A stretch of DNA of 12,914 nt from Conidiobolus incongruus B7586 (GCA_000697335.1 JNEM01012326.1:1-12914); one strand, 5' to 3'; shown: positions 1 through 8,689, counted from the stretch's first letter. Notes: generated by a model from the sequence alone, not told the origin. Made by a program: numbers and translations.

Positions 1-129
1 TAAATTTAAATTAAAATATATAATTTATCTATATTAATTGATTATAACTAACTATATTTGATTATATTTCATTAGCTATTGGTTAATATATCAAAACCTA
101 AAATTTAACCAAGATGAGTTATAAATTTG
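1..129. repeat. Left terminal inverted repeat arm of the Tc1 element (partial)
   Basis: This stretch aligns by eye, inverted, with 1286-1414. The innermost 16 bp (114-129) are identical. Further out the two arms agree at roughly two thirds to three quarters of positions, and many differences are C/T or G/A. The arm is cut by the window edge, so its terminal direct repeat and target duplication are not visible. Confidence 0.75.
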
Positions 130-244
130 TGTATTTATAAGTTAAAAGGGTATAAATAATAAAACTTATATATATCTTTTTTTCTTTTGTTATATTATAT
201 ATATTATAAAACTATTAAGCTAATATTTTAAAATTAATTTTATA

Positions 245-1261
245 ATGCTTAAATCTCTCTCTAAAAAAGTTTACTTATATATTAATCAACTTTATAATGA
301 AAATAAATCAACTTGTAAGATTGTTAGAATTACTAGTGCTAGTTAATTTACTATAACTAAGGTTATTAAGAACAATGCTAAAAAACACCTAAACTAAAAC
401 TTAAGTATATTAAAATTATAAATAAGCATGATAAAAAGTATATTTATAGATTAGTTAATACAAGTAAGTTTAATACTATTATAAAAATACAACAAGAATT
501 ATAAAACTATATAAGAATATTAATTAATACTAATACTATTATATATACTTTATATTAAAATAAATACCACTTATACTTTAAGAAAAAACACCCCCAAATA
601 AAGAAATCCCACTATAAAGCTAAACAAGTATTTGAATATCAATACTAAAATTAAACTGAAACTAACTAGAGTAAGGTTATTTAATCTAATAAAACAAAGA
701 TATATTTTAATAGATTTAATAAAAAAGTTAGATATTTTAAAAAAAAATAAAGAACTACTTTATAACCATTATATTATTATAATCTGAAAATATAATGGTG
801 GGTTAATTATAGTTTAGGGATATATATTATCTTTAAGTGTAAGGTATTTTTGTAGGGTTAATAGGGGAATTAATGCTAAGATATACTAAAATATTGTAAA
901 TAATAAATTGAAAAAAACTATTGAATAGTATAGATTAAAGAAATCAAATATTATTTTTCAACAAGATAATACACCTTACTATACTATAAATTCTACTATT
1001 AAATGGTTTAAAAATGACAAAATAACTATTATTATATAATATCTTCAATCTCTTAATCTTAACCTAATTAAATATCTTTGGGATCAATTAAAAAAATTAA
1101 TTAAAACTTTCCCCCTAGCAAAAAATTTAAATTAACTTTGGGAATATATTTAAGAAGCTTAGAATAATATTAGTTTTACTTAATATAAGAAGCTAATTGC
1201 CTCTATACCCCATAAACTTAAAGAAGTTAGAAAAGCAAAATATGGATATAATAGATATTAA
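245..1261 (+). pseudogene. Tc1-type (DD34E) transposase pseudogene
   Basis: A Tc1 transposase would cut and paste the element at TA sites; this copy is dead. The reading starts at an ATG at 245 with a helix-turn-helix-like stretch (MLKSLSKKV, then INQLYNENKST). It continues through a catalytic-core stretch with QQDNTPYYT (from 959) and NLNLIKYLWDQLKK, and ends with KAKYGYNRY and a stop at 1259-1261. The length of about 338 codons is normal for Tc1. The second catalytic Asp codon (965-967) and the third catalytic position (1070-1072) have exactly 34 codons between them, but the third reads Lys instead of Glu. The first Asp (688-690) reads Asn. There are many in-frame stops, at least eight in the second half, mostly where the family has Gln or Trp. 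The middle third sits in another frame, so at least two compensating indels occurred. Confidence 0.88.
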
Positions 1262-1285
1262 TTTTTCTATCAATATTAAAACTTG

Positions 1286-1490
1286 CAAATTTATAACTCA
1301 TTTTAAATATACTTTTAGTTTTAATATATCAATTAATAATTAATTAAATTTAACTTTATATATTATATTATAAATAAAAAATATATATTAATTACATAGT
1401 TTAATATAAGTTTATTTAAATTAGAATTGATTAAGATATTAATAGAAATATACATATTTTTAATTTTATGACTTATTTTTGTGGGTTAAT
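1286..1490. repeat. Right terminal inverted repeat arm with two direct repeats (IR/DR layout)
   Basis: The arm begins at the perfect inner repeat (1286-1301) and runs about 200 bp outward. Two similar 16-mers sit in it in the same orientation: 1287-1302 (minus strand AATGAGTTATAAATTT) and 1462-1477 (minus strand AATAAGTCATAAAATT), matching at 13 of 16 positions and 175 bp apart. Long arms with transposase-binding direct repeats near both edges are the known IR/DR arrangement of Sleeping Beauty-like Tc1 elements. The inner repeat is certain. The outer repeat and the terminus near 1490 are inferred. Confidence 0.6.
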
Positions 1491-4478
1491 ATATATATTT
1501 ATAAAAAACACTTCAATTTTAAGTCTTTATAAATAATAAAAGCAATTATTACTTAACAATTCTTTGTATTTTATTAAGTTTGATTAATAATATAAATGAG
1601 AATATAAATATTTGATATATAATATATTTTTTGTTATATTTAAATAATATATTAATTATTATTTAAACTAATTTTGAAATTTATTTTATTAATGATTTAT
1701 TAAATTCTGAGCCTTAGTTTCAAACTTAATTATTTTTCAATTTACATTGATTTCAAGCATTACAGTTGTATTTATTTTTATTTGATATAAATTATGTAAT
1801 TATTGTTTATCCTTAAATAAAACATATAAAATTTCAATTTAATTATATTTTGAGAAATACTTGATTCAAATTTGACGGTATTTTAAATATCGAATGTTTG
1901 TTAGAATGAAGTACAATTCTGAGAGATAAATAAGATATTATATATATATAATGTATTCTTTTAACATTGGGTTGAAAAATTCTTACAAATAGTTAAAATT
2001 TGTAAAACGTATTTTATAACTGAAGAAACAACTTCTTATTGAACAAATACTATATAAAATGAATTAATATCCTTTGTCAAATCAAACTTATAAGGAATGA
2101 ACTTTTGATCATTTCAAGTCCAATATAACAATTAATTATATTTAATAATAATCTTATTGTATTTGGTATTTTTGTATGTTAATTTTTAATTAGAATAAAC
2201 TTGTGCTAATATGACTGTAATTGATATACTTGAATTAATTTTAATATTTAATTATATCATCTCAATTCTTATTTTTTAAATATTACAAATGCTATCTTAA
2301 TCATATAATCATATTAATGCTATGTCGATTTTTCCAAAGAAAGTGAAAAATAAATTACTGATATTATAATGAAATTGTAGAGATTTGACTGAGATTGTTA
2401 GATCATATTTGTTAGTTATAAATAGGTAAAAAAAAATATTTTCATTGTCATATAACTGGATAAATTGCAAAAAAAATATTTTTTTTGTGTATCTCCGATA
2501 TATTTGAAAAGGATCTAATTAAACAGTTTTTCCAATTAGTTATTACTTAAAGAATCCAATGATTGAAAAGGAATAAATAATAAAAATAGATTGATTAGAA
2601 CTTTGCTAATATAGTGGAAATTACTCTAAATATTATTGTAGTATATATTGTGAATTAAAAACTACCAACGTTATTCAATTTTTTATTTCTATTATATATA
2701 GATAACATCTATAATGTTGGGAAAGTCTAGACTTTTGACTTTATTAAATATAATTTTCACTATTTATTGATTAAAATATATTCTTGGTTATATATCATTT
2801 TATTGAAAATTTATCCCTCTGCTATTGAATATTCATCATACAATAAATAATAATTATATATATTATTAGTATGATGATTTCTCAAAATCATGTTCATATT
2901 AAATTCAAATTCATTGATTATTGCTAGCTTATAAATAATTTAATATATCCTAGCTAAATCTTATATATATCAATCTAAATAAGTTTTGATATATAATTAA
3001 CAAATATGGTTAGAAAAACCTACATATATTCACTTGTATCAGCATTGTGTTATGCAATAAAGAAAATGGTGCTTCTATCGTTTGATCAACTTTCATTAAA
3101 AGATTAGCTAATTCTAAACATGTGTTTTGTAAGCATTCTAGAATAGCCAAATGTAGGTATCAAAATTATCACTTCTTTATTACTAAAGTCGAATAAAATA
3201 AATATTATAAAGTTATATGTAAGAACCGTTAAACTCCCGTTAAGTGTAAAAATTTCTATTCATGTTTTCATTTGATTAAAATAATTTCATTGATATTATA
3301 TAATCTTATCACAGTTCATTTAAAAATATTCCCAGTAATATAATTATAAATCTTTTATAAAAATAGTGGTAATAACTTTATTTTAACTGAAAAAACTCAT
3401 ATTATTTAACATAAATATTATTTATATTTGTATAACGTATTTAAATTCTTTGTTATTTGAAAATTAATTCAAAATTACATGAAACAAATTTTTTTCAAGT
3501 ATACATATTCAACTGTTGAAAATATTATTCAATCATTTGAAGCAATATACATACCTATTGTTAATTCGAGCTTTCTTAATAGAGAAAAAGTTTTAGAATT
3601 AAGCAATATTTTTTATACTATTGATAGAGTAACAAATAACATTATTTGAGTATAAAAAATATATTGATTTTATATAGAAAGGTAATAATATTGAATGGTG
3701 AATATTTTCAATAAGATCGAGATTCATTAATATTGATTTTATTTTTAATGAATCTAATAACCAACTTTATAACTAAAGTATTTTCTAGAAAAAATCTATA
3801 ATATATATTCATTAATGCTGTCAATATCATATCAAAATACATTTTATCAACTCAATAAAACATATAAAATCCAAATATTTTATCCCCAAAATATCAAGTT
3901 TAATTAATCTGATCAAATTGTATAATCAGCAAGTTGGTAAAATATTTGGGCGGAAATTGAGGATACTGCCAATAAAATTAATATTTCATTAACATCACTC
4001 TCAATACGCGGATATTTATTGTTTAAAAAGCGATAAAGAGATTAATTAACCATATTTAAACTCCGGAACTAATATTAATTAAAGAATGTCAAATTAATTA
4101 ATATTCAAGGTACATGGGAGAAAGTATAGGAAGAGTATTGTTAAGATTATTGCTTTTCAACATTGTTTACGCCACCTAATTAGTAAAATTGATTTTGAAT
4201 ATTTAATTTACTTGATTAATATAGATATTTGCATAATATGATTTTCAATATAGTTATATTATTAGAACAAACAATTAATATATATTTTAATAATAAATAT
4301 TATATTCAGTAAAATCAACCTCACGATTATTTATTTCTAATTATAAACCATGATTTTTATCAATTGTTAATAAATAGTTTATTTATAAATTATAAATTAA
4401 ATCTAATATATTTATATTATAATTTTTTTAAAAATAAAAATTTTAAAAATAGGTAAATATATTTAGTATTGGATAAAT
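1491..4478. other. AT-rich intergenic stretch without a convincing gene
   Basis: About 3 kb downstream (in its own direction) of the only intact gene. It is dominated by A/T runs and short AT microsatellites, such as the TA run near 1939-1951. No RNA gene, long reading frame or clear repeat was recognised. Slightly less AT-rich patches lie at about 3020-3240 and 3900-4140. The first holds CCGTTAA twice within 20 bp (about 3227-3243), and each patch holds a short protein-like minus-strand reading stretch, reported separately. The first CpG in the whole window is at about 1876, which marks a composition change to the right of the Tc1 element. Confidence 0.6.
3010..3159 (-). other. Protein-like reading fragment, possible gene remnant
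   Basis: A stop-bounded minus-strand stretch of 49 codons and a stop. Its composition looks more protein-like than its surroundings (for example LQNTCLELANLLMKVDQTIE, then APFSLLHNTMLIQVN), with an amphipathic helical pattern. It has no suitable start, and in-frame stops lie immediately upstream. In DNA this AT-rich, reading stretches of this length also arise by chance, so the fragment rests only on amino-acid character and on lying in a less AT-rich patch. I do not recognise the family. It could be an exon or remnant of a decayed gene or transposon. Confidence 0.2.
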
Positions 4479-4484
4479 TTTATT
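4479..4484 (-). terminator. Candidate poly(A) signal of the pseudokinase gene
   Basis: Minus-strand AATAAA about 60 nt after the stop codon at 4543-4545, a normal distance for a fungal 3' end. The surroundings are so AT-rich that the hexamer alone is weak evidence. Confidence 0.35.
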
Positions 4485-4542
4485 ACATATTATTAAATGT
4501 AAATGTTATGAAATAATTAAATGATAATATTAACAATGGTGC

Positions 4543-7032
4543 TTAAGCACTTTTAATTCTTAATAACTGCTCTTTGGCCAGAGTATGACCCAGTTTGGCA
4601 GCTTCTTCGATGCATTTAAGTGCGAGTGACTTGTCGATTTCCACTCCTCTACCTTTGGCATAGCATACTCCAAGGTGGTAGAGTCCCTTCTTATTTCCAA
4701 GCTGTGCGCTCTGAATATAATAGTCGACAGCTTTTTCCAAATCTTTCGATTCGTTATCTTCTGAAGCGAAGTACATGCCCAAAAGATCTAAAGCATCTGA
4801 ATCTCCTTTCTCGGCTGCACGATTGAGATAACTGATTGATTTTTCCCAATCTTTAGCTACGACATTGGGTTGGCCCCAAAAGTAGTAGTATCCCATATAG
4901 TAATCAGCTTTGGGATCACCCATCTGAGATAAAGTATCAAAGGCTTCAAAAGCTTCAGCTCTTGCTCCTTTGACATGAAGTTCAATAGCTTGAGAAAGTG
5001 AGAGAGGAGGTGGGAGGGTTGGAGACTGAGGTGAACTACTCATCAAATCCATATCTAAATCAGTTTCATCCAAAAGGGCGATTTGAGATTCGTAGATATC
5101 ATGTTGGTTTTGATTGAACATTGGGCTATTAAAGTCAATTTTTTCATTTACTTTGGGTGATATGATGGGGAATTTGCCAGGTGATTTGAAACCGCTTTCA
5201 TTGGAGAATCCTTCAGAATCTTCGCTCCATTTGGCCGAAAGTGGTACATTTTCAAAGGAAGCTGTAGTCTTGTTCTGATTTGAGTATGGCAAATCAACTT
5301 GAACATTTAAATTGGGCTGCTTGTATTGATGGTTTGCCGGCTTAGGGAAGCTCTTGAGATTGGTCAACATATCATATAATTCCTCCAGTTGAGAGTCTTG
5401 ATCAATTTCTTCTGTAATAGTAGGATTGTCCAATGGTACTTTGCAATATTTCTTTGAGGCTACGGTTTCTTCGGTTTGTGAGGGATAGGTCACATAAAAT
5501 GACGTGCGCTCATTTGAATCCGGATTGGAATTCAATGTGCTTAATTGAGTGTTGGCCAATTCGTCGATCACATTTCCACCATAGGTTTTTGGCTGAGAAA
5601 AGTTCATTGATAATGAATTCAACGATTTTCCACTTCCAAAATTTTCCAAGGAGTCCAAAATCTCTGATGCATTGGGACGTCGGCCAGGGTCCTGATCCCA
5701 GCAAGATGCAATAATTGGTGCTATCTTTTTGGGAACAAAATCTAAATTTTCACGACCTCCTTTTAAGACAAAGTATTCTACATTAGTCTTGTATAACTCT
5801 TTATAAGGGTAACGCTGTGTCCAAATTGACCAGAAAACCATTCCGACGGAATAAATATCCGCCTTAGTGGTATATATACCGTTACCTTTGATTTTTTCGG
5901 GGCACAACCATCGGTAGCGATCTAATCCATCATCATCAACCATAACAGTTCCATAGTCCTGCTCTCGACTGAATTCGAACCCTGATAGCTTCAAATGACC
6001 GTCGTTGGCAATGAGAAGACTACTTGTCTTAATATTCTTATGAATTACATCCACATAATGCAAGAAAGTCACACCTTGGATTAAGTCAAAACAGAATTGA
6101 TATTTCTGTTGATTTGTCAACTGGTTAGCTTCAATGTAGTCTCTCAAGTTTCCCAATTCACAGAATTCAGTTACCAATCCAACTTGATTGGGTCTAATAC
6201 ATACACCATAAAATTTGATGATATTCGGACAAATACTTAATTTTGTCAAGATAGCAACTTGTTTCTTGACCTGTTCAAGCACTCTTCCCGATCCAACCCT
6301 CTCAATGAAGATCTTCTCGGCAACCTCTTCCCCTTTATATTCTCTCTTATACACTTTGAAATTTTTTCCGACCCGCGGAGGATAGCTATCATTTTCTTTA
6401 AGAAGCCTTCGCGAAATCTCAACTGCACTAAGTGTGTCGGGTATATCATTTTTCACTTCGTTGATCTCCTTTATAAGTTTCTCTCTATCTTCATCAGATG
6501 ATGAGGATGCGGACTCAACTGGGCGGACAGTGTGATCGGTGAAGTTGGCGAATTCTCCAGGTTCCAAAGCTTCCACTTCGAGTCTTGATTGGTATAGACG
6601 ATCGGAATTCTGCTTGATTTGTATTTCGGTCAAATTTTTCATTTTAAAACCCAAGCACAATAAACCGAGAGCTTGATCAATATCAACGATCAATCTCTGA
6701 CAAATTTTATAGTATTTTTCACCTTTTATCAATCGATACAGTAGACTCTTAGATTTAAATTTGTTTAAAAATTTTAAACATATCATTAAAACTTGATTAA
6801 AATTTTGAAAAGCAATATTAAAGTGATTCATTTCGAAGAATTGATTATGAAGGCTATACTGCGTATTAAAATCTTGCAATACTTGCTGAGTCAAATCGAT
6901 AATATGATGAAATTTTTTCATTAGCGCTTTACTATGCTTGAATTTGCTTATGATTTGTATAATATCCTCACCCATAATCAACGCTTGCTGAATGAGGTCA
7001 AGTGTTGATGTATGTAATGCTGAAGCGATCAT
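4543..7032 (-). CDS. MLKL-like pseudokinase with N-terminal helical bundle and C-terminal Sel1 repeats
   Basis: Intact, intron-free gene of 829 residues. The start is the first ATG after an in-frame upstream stop at about 7101. Residues 1 to about 132 form four amphipathic helices (about 10-30, 33-55, 66-95, 103-132). The pattern, with a Lys/Arg-rich stretch at 92-113, resembles the membrane-active HeLo/MLKL four-helix bundle. An acidic, charged connector follows (about 174-216), placed like the MLKL brace. A TKL-type kinase fold spans about 218-466. It keeps the beta-3 lysine K240 (VAEK), CPE at 377-379, D392 of the F helix and R452. The Gly-rich loop is degraded, the alpha-C Glu appears to be Gln258, HRD is H331-K332-N333, the catalytic-loop Asn is Ser338, and DFG is G351-F352-E353. 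It should therefore be catalytically dead. HKN and GFE are close to the HRN/HGK and GFE of animal MLKL. A disordered Ser/Asn/Pro linker (about 467-675) leads to one partial and three full Sel1 repeats (about 683-829), a protein-interaction module. A membrane-directed cell-death or scaffold role is inference. Confidence 0.93.
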   Translation of the reverse strand: MIASALHTSTLDLIQQALIMGEDIIQIISKFKHSKALMKKFHHIIDLTQQVLQDFNTQYSLHNQFFEMNHFNIAFQNFNQVLMICLKFLNKFKSKSLLYRLIKGEKYYKICQRLIVDIDQALGLLCLGFKMKNLTEIQIKQNSDRLYQSRLEVEALEPGEFANFTDHTVRPVESASSSSDEDREKLIKEINEVKNDIPDTLSAVEISRRLLKENDSYPPRVGKNFKVYKREYKGEEVAEKIFIERVGSGRVLEQVKKQVAILTKLSICPNIIKFYGVCIRPNQVGLVTEFCELGNLRDYIEANQLTNQQKYQFCFDLIQGVTFLHYVDVIHKNIKTSSLLIANDGHLKLSGFEFSREQDYGTVMVDDDGLDRYRWLCPEKIKGNGIYTTKADIYSVGMVFWSIWTQRYPYKELYKTNVEYFVLKGGRENLDFVPKKIAPIIASCWDQDPGRRPNASEILDSLENFGSGKSLNSLSMNFSQPKTYGGNVIDELANTQLSTLNSNPDSNERTSFYVTYPSQTEETVASKKYCKVPLDNPTITEEIDQDSQLEELYDMLTNLKSFPKPANHQYKQPNLNVQVDLPYSNQNKTTASFENVPLSAKWSEDSEGFSNESGFKSPGKFPIISPKVNEKIDFNSPMFNQNQHDIYESQIALLDETDLDMDLMSSSPQSPTLPPPLSLSQAIELHVKGARAEAFEAFDTLSQMGDPKADYYMGYYYFWGQPNVVAKDWEKSISYLNRAAEKGDSDALDLLGMYFASEDNESKDLEKAVDYYIQSAQLGNKKGLYHLGVCYAKGRGVEIDKSLALKCIEEAAKLGHTLAKEQLLRIKSA

Positions 7033-7098
7033 ATTCGGATCAAAGATAAAATTATAATAATAGACACGTTCAAGATGAATATTAACAATAATAATAAA

Positions 7099-7109
7099 TA
7101 TTTATAAAT
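7099..7109 (-). promoter_or_regulatory. Candidate TATA element of the pseudokinase gene
   Basis: The nearly symmetric TATTTATAAAT-type sequence lies about 67 nt upstream of the ATG on the minus strand. It would place a transcript start roughly 30-40 nt before the coding region. The leader between it and the ATG contains no other ATG in frame. A CCAAT motif on the minus strand at 7342-7346, about 310 bp upstream of the ATG, could belong to the same promoter. AT richness makes the TATA call moderate only. Confidence 0.4.
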
Positions 7110-8180
7110 AACCGATTAATTTCAATTTGATACCAAAGTATGATGAAAAGAGGGAGAAGAGTGTTTCATAAGTTATTTATATTCCAATCTATTAATTAGC
7201 TATCCAAGTTCTCTGCTAAGCAGGTTAATGGGATAAAATTTGAGGTAAATTAATTTTTGCCTATGCCTCCAAATTATATTCTTTAGGTTACTCAAATGCG
7301 GAATCTTTAATTAATTTCATTCATGCTCTCAAGTATTTCCTATTGGTCAATAACTTGACTATTTTGAACTCTTACAGTATTATGTTTTCTGAAATTTTCA
7401 TTATTGTTAAACGAATTTAATTTAATTTGTTAAATCTATAAGATTATTTTCTACCTTTTCGAGTTTTATTTTAATTTACCAATTAAAATTATAAACCAGT
7501 AGATTATTTTTATCCCAATTTTCAATATTTACTAGAATTTTCAAGATTCAAAAAAAATAATTTAATAATCTATTTATCCAATTCCATGGATAAAATTATA
7601 TTTAACTCTTATTTCAAAAGTAAAATTAAATTATGTTTGCATTTTATTAAGCTTACTGTATTTGCTAATTTCATAAAATTAGATAAAGCTAAATCTTGTG
7701 ATTGTTTAGAAATAATTAATCTGACAAAAAATGAAGTTACTCCAATTTATTAATACTATATTAACAATCTATTGGATTCAGACTTTCATTGGCTATCTTT
7801 ATATTATGTATTGCTTTGAGTGTTGATAGTGTTACTTGAAATTAGCTGAATGTATTATTAAATAATGATCAACTTATGATTATTGTCTCAATTGGTACTT
7901 TTGACATTGACCTGTCTATTTCTTGAAGAGTGGTTAAATATTCTTCAAATTAAACTTGAAGGCATTTTTAAAATCTTTTTAAAACAGTAATAAGCTTATA
8001 AATTATTAAGAATATATTTTAGTTCAGTTGTTAATTATACTATCAATCTGATATAATATTGTATTTCTGTATTTTATTGTAAATTTTGAAACATAAGGAG
8101 TTTCAAGCATAATTAATTATTAATCAAAATATATTTCTTAATTGAGTTTTGAAAAATCAATATTAATATAGATATTTATA
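7110..8180. other. Upstream intergenic region of the pseudokinase gene
   Basis: No reading frame of substance or RNA gene was recognised. The part nearest the gene (about 7130-7380) is less AT-rich and carries a purine-rich stretch (GAAAAGAGGGAGAAGAG, about 7143-7160), a short hairpin CTGC-TAA-GCAG near 7214, and minus-strand CCAAT at 7342-7346. It is the likely promoter-proximal sequence. From about 7380 to 8180 it is ordinary AT-rich spacer. Confidence 0.5.
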
Positions 8181-8198
8181 TATTAGCATAAGTTGGGA

Positions 8199-8214
8199 AA
8201 CCCGTATTCGGGTT
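8199..8214. other. Perfect 6-bp stem with 4-nt loop
   Basis: AACCCG-TATT-CGGGTT at one edge of island 1. GC-containing stems of this kind stand out here. It could be a structured RNA end, a transcription stop for a minus-strand transcript, or a protein-binding palindrome. Confidence 0.4.
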
Positions 8215-8404
8215 AATTTAAATGCAAGAGAGAGATCTAGGGAATTCCAAGTAACTTTTAGGGGGAGAGGGAGTAAATTGGTTTAAGGCAAATAGCTGGG
8301 AGGACCCAGATCTAGCTCGTGGTCTTGAGGTTAGCTCTATTTCCGGGTTTTATATAGAATGAATAGGGTAAGGAGATTTATGGGGTTTTCCGGTGGATTG
8401 TATT

Positions 8405-8440
8405 ATCAGCCAATCAAAATATATAGCTCAAGTGGCTGAT
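8405..8440. other. 8-bp inverted repeat around a CCAAT motif
   Basis: ATCAGCCA (8405-8412) is matched by TGGCTGAT (8433-8440) with a 20-nt AT-rich loop. The left arm runs into a CCAAT motif (CAGCCAATCA). The same 10-mer CAGCCAATCA occurs on the minus strand of island 10742-11108 (about 10927-10936). It may be a transcription-factor site or an RNA hairpin. Confidence 0.4.
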
Positions 8441-8520
8441 CATGTGAAGAGGGAATGACCCTTGTATTCAGTTGATGTAAGCATATTTAGTAGGAGAGGA
8501 GTCTCTTTACTTGTGACAAT

Positions 8521-8689
8521 ATAATATTTTGGATTTATTTTCAACTGATCAATTTTTATTTAAATATTATTATTTATTAAAGTTTTTATTAATATGACTG
8601 TAGATACTAACAAATATAATAAAGTAATTATGTATTTAAGTATCAAGAAATTTCTATCACTTTCTGAAGCATTATTTATCGATTGAAGA
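8521..8689. other. AT-rich spacer between islands
   Basis: Short AT-rich stretch with no recognisable feature. Confidence 0.5.

Larger units (their letters stand above)
1..1490 (+). mobile_element. Decayed Tc1/mariner-type DNA transposon, left tip outside the window
   Basis: A transposase pseudogene (245-1261) lies between long inverted repeats. The inner left repeat at 114-129 (ATGAGTTATAAATTTG) is matched perfectly in inverted form at 1286-1301. By eye the similarity continues outward with mostly transition differences, to base 1 on the left and about 1414 on the right. The right arm probably ends near 1490, at GTGGGTTAATATATA, which looks like a worn Tc1 tip beside a TA target. By symmetry about 75 bp of the left arm lie before base 1, giving an element of about 1.57 kb. 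No CpG occurs anywhere in it. The Tc1 identity is firm; the outer right boundary is an estimate. Confidence 0.85.
8181..8520. other. GC-richer island 1: promoter-like, non-coding or fossil solo LTR
   Basis: A sharply bounded patch of about 340 bp, clearly richer in G and C than its flanks, with no reading frame above about 30 codons that starts and ends sensibly. On the minus strand it has a TATA-like TATATAAAA (8348-8356), and CCGGAAAACCC (8383-8393) about 30 bp upstream of that. It also holds two perfect hairpins (8199-8214 and 8405-8440) and the 8-mer AGATCTAG twice. On the minus strand it begins near TTGTCA, as island 10742-11108 does. A promoter of a short non-coding RNA or a solo LTR of about 350 bp would both fit. 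No flanking duplication was recognised, so neither is shown. Confidence 0.4.

Noticed and set aside
3945-3960. E2F-like word TTTGGGCGGAAATT
   Set aside because: It departs from the usual site, stands alone, and is far from any gene start.
4620-6501. Short open frames on both strands inside the pseudokinase gene
   Set aside because: They overlap an intact 829-codon gene with a clear domain structure and show no independent protein character.
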